From: an uncultured Christensenella sp.
Lineage (GTDB): Bacteria > Bacillota > Clostridia > Christensenellales > UBA3700
Length of the DNA: 20,008 nt
Assembly: GCA_910576875.1 (NCBI GenBank)
Contig: CAJTKI010000026.1
Span: 1-20,008 of the forward strand
Reading direction: 5' to 3'
The notes under the pieces were generated by a model. The model saw nothing but the letters and a program-made list of their open reading frames with translations, did not search any database and was not told the DNA's origin. Of the stretch, positions 14,624 through 20,008 are shown in pieces. Made by a program: the position numbers and the translations under genes. Position 1 is the stretch's first letter; the number at the start of each line of letters is the position of its first letter.

Positions 14624-16604
14624 GATGACCAAACTGTTGCTGGTCGGCAACAATCGGGAAAAAGACCGTCTGATGCACAAGCTGCATCGGTTGGGTTGCG
14701 CGGAGATTACCGTCGCGCCGTCGTACGGTCAGACAGAGCACGTATCGGACGAGCGCGCCGCGGACGAATTGACGCAGAAGATCGCGCAGATCGAGTTTTT
14801 GTTCGACGCGCTCAAATCGCATCGCACCGCCGCACAAAAAATTTCCGACGACAAAAATACGGATTTGCAATACAGACCCGCCAAGGACGGCGGAATGTTT
14901 TGCCCCAAGCCGAGTTTGACGTTTGACGAACTTGTTCGTTCGCCGCAGGTCGAGATCGAAGTTTTCGCGCAGATCGCCAAGGCGAAATCTTGCGTGGACG
15001 AACTGACGCGGATCAAGGCGGATCGCACGCGTCTGGTCGCCGAGCGCGACCAATTGGCGCCGTTTGCGCAGATGCCGATCGCGTTGGAGCGGTTGCGCGA
15101 TACGCGTACGACGGCGGTGCGCGCGGGCAGCATCGCGGCGTCCAAGGCCGAGCGTCTCGTCGCGTTGGACGCGTACGGAGCGATCTGGGACGTGTTTGCG
15201 GGTTCGCCGACGTGCGCGGCGGTCGTGATCGCGGACAAAGAGAAGATCGACGACGTGCTGAGCGCGTTGAGCGAATTGGAATTTACGCCGCTCCCCGCGG
15301 GGGCGGAAGGCGTAGCTGCGGATCGGATCGCGGCTTGCGAGCGCGAGATCGCGCGTCTGGATCGTCGGCGGGACGAACTCGTATGCACGCTGATGCTGAC
15401 CGAGTATGCGTTGCCGGCGGCGCGCAGACTGCACGACTATTATACGATCGAATTGCGCAAATTGGAGTGCGCCCGCATGACGGCGAGCACGCGCAGTTCT
15501 TATATTTTGGAAGCATGGGTGCCGACCGCCGCGCGCGATCGGCTGGATCGGGAGTTGGACGAGAGCGGACTGACGCTTGCGTACGCGATGCGCGATCCGC
15601 TCGAAGACGAGATCCCGCCCACGTGTTGCGTCAACAACGGCGTCGTCACGCCGTACGAGTCGGTCACGAATATGTTCAGCGCGCCCGACTATCGCGAGAT
15701 CGATCCCAACCCGTTTGTGACGTTCTTCTTTTTCCTGTTCTTCGGCATGATGGTGTCGGACGCCGGCTACGGACTGTTGCTGACGTTGGGCGCGGGAATC
15801 GTGCTGTGGCGGACCAAACCGCCCAAAGGACAGAGCAATCTGATCAAGATCATTTTCATGGGCGGCATTTCGACGCTGCTGTGGGGCATGGTATTCGGCA
15901 GTTATTTCGGATTCTCCGCCCAAGATATCGGCGTTCCGTATTGGTTCAATCCGATCGAAGACCCGATGATGATGCTGTATCTGTCGCTGGGCATGGGATT
16001 GTTCCAGATGTGTTTCGGACTGGGGATCAATATGGTCGCGCTGATTCGCAAGCGCAAGCCGCTTGCCGGTATCTGCGGCGCGTTCAGTTGGTATCTGATC
16101 ATATTGGGACTTGCCGGCGGCGCGGTCGGCGGCAAGCTCGCGAGCTGGTTGCCTACGGTCGGCTGGGCGTTGTTCGGCGTCGGACTGGTCTTGTTGATGC
16201 TGGCGGGCGCGTTGGGCAAAAAGGGCGCCAAGAAAGTTACCGGCGCGTTGGGCAGCCTGTACGGGATCATCAACTTTTTCTCCGATCTGATGAGCTATAC
16301 GCGTATCTTCGGATTGGGCTTGGCGACGGCGGTCATCGGCATGGTATTCAATCAGATCGGACAGGTTTTGTTCCAACTGATTCCGTTGCACGCGCTCGGC
16401 GCGGTCGCATACGCGGTGATCTTCTTGATCGGACACGTGTTTAACGTCGGCATCAACACGCTGGGCGCTTACGTGCACAATTCGCGTTTGCAATTCGTGG
16501 AATTCTTCGGCAAATTTTACACCGGCGGCGGCAGACTGTTCCGTCCGCTCGGCAGCGAAATGAAATATTACTATATCAAACCACAGGAGGGTACACAACA
16601 ATGA
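14610..16604 (+). CDS. atpI: V-type ATPase membrane subunit I (a-type stator)
   Basis: 664 residues. The N-terminal cytoplasmic half (1-365) is a long helical arm that holds the peripheral stalks; its start MAIAEMTKL matches the usual opening of this family and supports ATG 14610 over ATG 14625. The membrane half (about 368-645) begins with NPFVTFFFFLFFGMMVSDAG and has roughly eight helices; Arg565 in LMSYTRIFGLGLA is the arginine expected to face the proteolipid ring during ion transfer. Later motifs are GHVFNVGINTLGAYVHNSRLQ (in part) and FVEFFGKFYTGGG, typical of the family. It overlaps subunit K as ATGA (16601-16604). Confidence 0.95.
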   Translation: MAIAEMTKLLLVGNNREKDRLMHKLHRLGCAEITVAPSYGQTEHVSDERAADELTQKIAQIEFLFDALKSHRTAAQKISDDKNTDLQYRPAKDGGMFCPKPSLTFDELVRSPQVEIEVFAQIAKAKSCVDELTRIKADRTRLVAERDQLAPFAQMPIALERLRDTRTTAVRAGSIAASKAERLVALDAYGAIWDVFAGSPTCAAVVIADKEKIDDVLSALSELEFTPLPAGAEGVAADRIAACEREIARLDRRRDELVCTLMLTEYALPAARRLHDYYTIELRKLECARMTASTRSSYILEAWVPTAARDRLDRELDESGLTLAYAMRDPLEDEIPPTCCVNNGVVTPYESVTNMFSAPDYREIDPNPFVTFFFFLFFGMMVSDAGYGLLLTLGAGIVLWRTKPPKGQSNLIKIIFMGGISTLLWGMVFGSYFGFSAQDIGVPYWFNPIEDPMMMLYLSLGMGLFQMCFGLGINMVALIRKRKPLAGICGAFSWYLIILGLAGGAVGGKLASWLPTVGWALFGVGLVLLMLAGALGKKGAKKVTGALGSLYGIINFFSDLMSYTRIFGLGLATAVIGMVFNQIGQVLFQLIPLHALGAVAYAVIFLIGHVFNVGINTLGAYVHNSRLQFVEFFGKFYTGGGRLFRPLGSEMKYYYIKPQEGTQQ

Positions 16605-17068
16605 ACGGTGCGTATATTGCATTGATCGGCGCGGCGCTTGCCGCTTTGATGGCGGGGTGCGGAAGCGCGATCGGCGTCGGAATCGCGGGGCAGGCTGCCG
16701 CGGGCGTTACGGGAGAAGATCCCGACAAATTCGGTAAATGCCTGCTGTTGCAGTTGCTTCCGGGTACGCAGGGCATTTACGGGCTGATTATCGCGTTTAT
16801 GGTACTGATGCAGACCGGATTGCTGACGGGCAACGTCGTCGCTTGGGAAGCGATCAAGGGCTGGGGCTGCGTCGCGGCTTGCACGCCGATGGCGGTTGTC
16901 GGTTTGGTATCCGGTATTTATCAGGGACGATGCGCCGCCGCGGCGATCTCGATGGTCGGCAAGCGCAGCGAAGCGTCCGGTAAAGGTCTGTTGATGACCG
17001 TCATGGTCGAGACGTACGCGCTGCTCGCGCTGTTGATCTCGTTCCTGTGCGTCATCTTCATCAAGTAA
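16601..17068 (+). CDS. atpK: V-type ATPase proteolipid subunit K (double-hairpin ring subunit)
   Basis: 155 residues with four hydrophobic helices in two hairpins, as in NtpK. The first hairpin ends in QLLPGTQGIYG (Leu53, Thr56, Gln57); the second has SGIYQGR (Gln108) and MVETYAL with the ion-carrying Glu137. In Enterococcus hirae NtpK the sodium site is, as I recall, Leu61, Thr64, Gln65, Gln110 and Glu139; the spacing within each pair of elements is the same here (+3, +4 and 29), so sodium coupling is likely though not proven. The first hairpin has no equivalent carboxylate, as usual for V-type rings. AGGAGG at 16585-16590 lies 10 bases before the ATG. Confidence 0.95.
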   Translation: MNGAYIALIGAALAALMAGCGSAIGVGIAGQAAAGVTGEDPDKFGKCLLLQLLPGTQGIYGLIIAFMVLMQTGLLTGNVVAWEAIKGWGCVAACTPMAVVGLVSGIYQGRCAAAAISMVGKRSEASGKGLLMTVMVETYALLALLISFLCVIFIK

Positions 17069-17075
17069 GGCGATT

Positions 17076-17666
17076 ATGAACGACAAACAGGCGATTATCG
17101 ATAAGATTCTCGGCGACGCGGAACAGGCGGCGCAGGACAATCTCGCGCGCGCCGAAGAGACGGCGCGGGAGATGACCGAGCGTGCGCAGGCGGAAGCGGA
17201 TCGGTATTGCGCGCAGCAGGCGGACAAGCCGGCGGCGGTTGCCGACGAGTGGAAGACCCGTCGCGCGACGGTCGATCGGTTGGATGCCCGCAAGCACGCT
17301 TTGTCCGTCAAAAAACAGTTGATCGACGAATTGTACGCGCAAGCGGTCGAGACGTTGCGCAACGATCGGCGCGAAGCGTATCTGCATTGGATCGCGCGTG
17401 CGATCGCCGCGGCGGCGGACGACGGAGACGAAGTCGTCGTCTGCGAAGCGGATCGCAAGATCGTGACCGCCAAATTCGTGCGGTCGGTCGCGTCCGATTG
17501 CGGCAAGTCGTTGACGCTGTCCGAGCGTGTCGGCAATTTTGCGGGCGGCGTGACGCTGGTCGGCAAGTATTGCGATAAGAATCTGACCGTCGAGTCGGAG
17601 CTGCAACTGTCGCGCGACGACTGCGAGGCGCGTCTGGAACAGATTTTGTTCGGGGAGAAGGGCTGA
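17076..17666 (+). CDS. atpE: V-type ATPase peripheral-stalk subunit E
   Basis: 196 residues. The N-terminal half is a charged coiled coil (about 1-100, beginning MNDKQAIIDKILGDAEQAAQ), the C-terminal half a compact globular domain with ERVGNFAGGVTLV and a final LEQILFG, as in V-type subunit E, which attaches to the top of the A3B3 head and pairs with the H/G coil. TAAGG at 17066-17070 is a modest ribosome binding site; the gene starts 7 bases after subunit K ends. Its stop overlaps the next start (TGATG, 17664-17668), implying coupled translation with subunit C. Confidence 0.9.
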   Translation: MNDKQAIIDKILGDAEQAAQDNLARAEETAREMTERAQAEADRYCAQQADKPAAVADEWKTRRATVDRLDARKHALSVKKQLIDELYAQAVETLRNDRREAYLHWIARAIAAAADDGDEVVVCEADRKIVTAKFVRSVASDCGKSLTLSERVGNFAGGVTLVGKYCDKNLTVESELQLSRDDCEARLEQILFGEKG

Positions 17667-18649
17667 TGGCGACCCAATCGTTGATCTACGCCAACGCACG
17701 CGTCAAAGTGTTGGAAAACACGTTGCTTTCGCATGAAAAAATCACACGTATGGTCTATGCGGAATCGTTGCAGGACGGCGTGCGCATTTTGAGCGAAAGC
17801 GGATACGGCGGGGTTACGATCGGCGATGCGTACGAGTACGAGACGATGCTTGCGAGCGAAGACGCCCGCGTAGAATCTTTTGTACGAGAATCCATGCCCA
17901 AAGGCAGCGGCATGGAGACCTTTTCGGTACGCAACGATTATCACAACGCAAAGGCGCTTTGCAAGGCGAAATACATGCGCGAGCAGGATGCTTCGTACAT
18001 GCTTGCGCCGCGCGGATTGATCGATACGGACGCGTTGCAACAGGCGATCGTGTCCGACGAATACGTCGATCTGCCGCCGCAGATGCGCGATGCGTTGCAA
18101 CGCATCGACCGCGTCATGACCGAGCATCCCGATCCGAGCCGAATCGATACGCTGCTCGATCGGGCGATGTACGAGGACGTGACCGAGCGCATGCGCAAAG
18201 CCAAGAATCCTTTGCTCGTACGCTATTGGCAGGCGCAAGCGGATCTGAGCAACGTCTCGATCTGGCTGCGCAGCAAAGCGGTCGACAAAAGCGCGCGCGA
18301 GTTTTGCGACGACTGCATGCCGGGCGGCATCGTCGGGATCGACGCTTTGGCGGCGATCTACGATCAGCCGGTCGAGACGCTCGCGGAGAAGTTGCGCTAT
18401 ACGCCGTACCGCGCGTTGAGCGATCTCGCGGCAAGCGGGGATATGGTCGCGTATGAAGCGGCGTGGGACGATTATTTGCTGGCGATTTTCAAAGACGGCA
18501 GGAACGATCTGTTTTCGGTCGCGCCGTTGGCGGGATTTTACGTCGCGAAAAAAGCGGAAATCCGCAATGTGCGCATGATTTTGATTTTGCTCAAAAACAA
18601 TGCGGACAAATCGGCGATCAAACGTCGTCTGAGAGGCTTGTATGAATAA
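17666..18649 (+). CDS. atpC: V-type ATPase subunit C (rotor-ring adaptor)
   Basis: 327 residues, mostly helical and soluble, the family's usual length. This subunit (NtpC/d type) sits on the proteolipid ring and connects it to the central D/F stalk. Recognisable features are the opening IYANARVKVLENTLLS, the FSVRNDYHNAKALCKAKYM segment typical of the family, and the C-terminal YVAKKAEIRNVRMILI. GGGGAGAAGG lies just before the ATG. The final 8 bases overlap the subunit F gene, continuing the compact operon. Confidence 0.93.
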   Translation: MATQSLIYANARVKVLENTLLSHEKITRMVYAESLQDGVRILSESGYGGVTIGDAYEYETMLASEDARVESFVRESMPKGSGMETFSVRNDYHNAKALCKAKYMREQDASYMLAPRGLIDTDALQQAIVSDEYVDLPPQMRDALQRIDRVMTEHPDPSRIDTLLDRAMYEDVTERMRKAKNPLLVRYWQAQADLSNVSIWLRSKAVDKSAREFCDDCMPGGIVGIDALAAIYDQPVETLAEKLRYTPYRALSDLAASGDMVAYEAAWDDYLLAIFKDGRNDLFSVAPLAGFYVAKKAEIRNVRMILILLKNNADKSAIKRRLRGLYE

Positions 18650-18962
18650 CGCGCAGATCGCCGTGATCGGCGACAAAGATTTGATTCTCGCGTTTAAGGC
18701 GATCGGCATGCATACGTTCGAAGCGAATCGGGCGGAGCAGGCGGAAGCGTTGATCAAAAAACTCGCCAAGGAATACGCGGTGATTTTCCTGACCGAAAAT
18801 CTCGCCGCGTCGTTGGACGAGTTGTTGCAACGTTATAAATCGCGCACGTATCCGGCGATCATTCCGATTCCGTCTTCGGACGGCAGTTCGGGATACGGGA
18901 TCGGCGGCGTATCGCGCGATGTGGAAAAGGCAGTCGGCACGGATATCCTGAACAAGGATTGA
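18642..18962 (+). CDS. atpF: V-type ATPase central-stalk subunit F
   Basis: 106 residues, with the Rossmann-like opening IAVIGDKDLILAFKAIG, a middle YAVIFLTENLAASLDELL and TYPAIIPIPSSDGSSGYG, all typical of subunit F/NtpG. It binds subunit D in the rotating shaft. Start ATG 18642 overlaps the end of subunit C by 8 bases. It is followed after 28 bases by subunit A. The order C-F-A is the usual one in bacterial V-ATPase operons. Confidence 0.93.
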   Translation: MNNAQIAVIGDKDLILAFKAIGMHTFEANRAEQAEALIKKLAKEYAVIFLTENLAASLDELLQRYKSRTYPAIIPIPSSDGSSGYGIGGVSRDVEKAVGTDILNKD

Positions 18963-18990
18963 CCGTGTACAACACAACAAGGGACACAAT

Positions 18991-20008
18991 ATGCAAGAAA
19001 TCGGAAAAGTAGTCAAAGTATCCGGACCGTTGATCGTAGCGGAAGGCATGACCCAATGCAAGATGTTCGACGTCGTGCGGGTGAGCGAAAACAACCTGAT
19101 CGGCGAGATCATCGAGTTGCGCGGCGATCGCGCGTCCATTCAGGTATATGAGGAGACGAGCGGTCTGGGACCGGGCGAGCCGGTCGTATCGACGGGCGCG
19201 CCGTTGAGCGTGGAATTGGGACCGGGCATTATCGAAGGCATTTACGACGGCATTCAGCGTCCGCTCGTGCAGTTGGTGCGCGCTTACGGCGACCGCATCG
19301 CGCGCGGCGTGCAGATGCCTGCGCTCGACCATACCAAGCAGTGGACGTTTGAGCCGCGCGTACAGGTCGGTCAGAGCGTCGAGGCGGGCGATATCGTCGG
19401 CGTCGTACAGGAGACCGCGACGGTCGAGCATCGGATCATGGTGCCCGTCGGCGTGCGGGGCGTCGTGCGCTCGATCGAACGCGGCGCATATACGATCGAC
19501 GATCCGATTTGCGTCGTCGAGACGGAGCAGGGCGCGCGGCAGCTGACGATGTGTCAGAAGTGGCCGGTGCGTATCGGTCGTCCGTACCGCAGCAAGATGA
19601 GTCCCGCGGAGCCGTTGGTATCGGGACAGCGCGTCATCGATACGTTCTTTCCGGTCGCCAAGGGCGGCGCGGCGTGCATCCCGGGACCGTTCGGCAGCGG
19701 CAAGACGGTCGTACAGCATCAGCTCGCGAAATGGGCGGATGCGGACATCATCGTCTATGTCGGTTGCGGCGAACGCGGCAACGAGATGACGGACGTGCTC
19801 AACGAGTTCCCGGAACTGGTCGATCCCAAGACGGGCGAGCCGTTGATGAAACGTACGGTATTGATCGCCAATACATCGGATATGCCGGTCGCGGCGCGCG
19901 AAGCGTCGATGTATACGGGCATTACGATCGCGGAGTATTTCCGTGATATGGGATATTCCGTTGCATTGATGGCAGACTCCACTTCCCGCTGGGCAGAGGC
20001 GCTCCGTG
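18991..20008 (+). CDS. atpA: V-type ATPase catalytic subunit A (3' truncated by window end)
   Basis: The frame is open from ATG 18991 to the end of the window, giving 339 residues of an expected 580-600. AAGGGA (about 18979-18984) precedes the start. The N-terminal beta barrel opens MQEIGKVVKVSGPLIVAEGM; the non-homologous bulge region follows (about 115-185); the P-loop GPFGSGKT is at 232-239, the same position as in other A subunits, and GCGERGNEM, ANTSDMPVAAREAS and DSTSRWAEALR are the catalytic-domain blocks. It hydrolyses or makes ATP in the A3B3 head. Subunits B and D should follow beyond the window. Confidence 0.97.
   Translation, partial: MQEIGKVVKVSGPLIVAEGMTQCKMFDVVRVSENNLIGEIIELRGDRASIQVYEETSGLGPGEPVVSTGAPLSVELGPGIIEGIYDGIQRPLVQLVRAYGDRIARGVQMPALDHTKQWTFEPRVQVGQSVEAGDIVGVVQETATVEHRIMVPVGVRGVVRSIERGAYTIDDPICVVETEQGARQLTMCQKWPVRIGRPYRSKMSPAEPLVSGQRVIDTFFPVAKGGAACIPGPFGSGKTVVQHQLAKWADADIIVYVGCGERGNEMTDVLNEFPELVDPKTGEPLMKRTVLIANTSDMPVAAREASMYTGITIAEYFRDMGYSVALMADSTSRWAEALR

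Noticed and set aside
14577..16622. Minus-strand open frame of 681 codons over V-ATPase subunit I
   Set aside because: Antisense shadow in register with subunit I, which is well supported on the plus strand.
16571..18769. Minus-strand open frame of 732 codons over subunits K, E and C
   Set aside because: It covers three well-recognised plus-strand genes and has no domain or ribosome binding context.
1..20008. CRISPR arrays, tRNA or rRNA genes, insertion sequences, prophage genes
   Set aside because: Reading the window showed no spaced direct repeats, no tRNA-like cloverleaf, and no transposase or integrase motif.

Overview
The window is a gene-dense, GC- and CpG-rich bacterial chromosome segment. 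The gene content (V-type ATPase operon, a ywlC-ywlE-ywlF/rpiB-like order known from Bacillota, a PhoP/PhoR-type two-component pair, good AGGAGG-type ribosome binding sites and TTGACA/TATAAT-type promoters) suggests an anaerobic or gut-type Clostridia-like Bacillota. Exact placement cannot be decided from the sequence alone. I see no tRNA, rRNA, CRISPR array, insertion sequence or prophage gene. Codon use looks uniform, so nothing marks the region as recently acquired.

Layout. 2-382: tail of a surface protein with a C-terminal membrane anchor, closed by a strong terminator (401-438). 586-6336: one giant (about 1916 aa) multidomain protein with transglutaminase-like, DUF4011, superfamily 1 helicase, Vsr-like nuclease fold and DUF3320-like parts, driven by its own near-consensus promoter (477-505). 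It is the most likely defence-related gene here and stands alone. 6413-9836: response regulator, sensor kinase and mannose-6-phosphate isomerase, probably one transcript from the promoter at 6345-6373, ending at a terminator at 9856-9884 that probably also serves the convergent gene. 9906-11165 (minus): a membrane-anchored protein with a long Pro/Lys/Glu-rich linker and two YegP/DUF1508-type repeats, with its own promoter. 11166-11382: divergent, locally AT-rich intergenic region with several palindromes.

11383-13566: ZIP metal transporter, Sua5/YwlC tRNA-modification enzyme (t6A pathway) and YwlE-type low-molecular-weight (arginine) phosphatase, tightly packed. 13790-14239: ribose-5-phosphate isomerase B with its own probable promoter. 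14300-20008: V/A-type ATPase operon in the order H(G)-I-K-E-C-F-A, cut off inside subunit A by the window end; B and D would be expected downstream. The genes overlap or nearly abut. The proteolipid K keeps the ion-site residues, with the same spacing, known from the Na+-binding NtpK ring of Enterococcus hirae, so a sodium-coupled rotor is a reasonable inference.

Most long minus-strand reading frames are shadows. The giant helicase gene, for example, contains no TTA, CTA or TCA codon from its start to 5973, which leaves the antisense register open for 5.9 kb.
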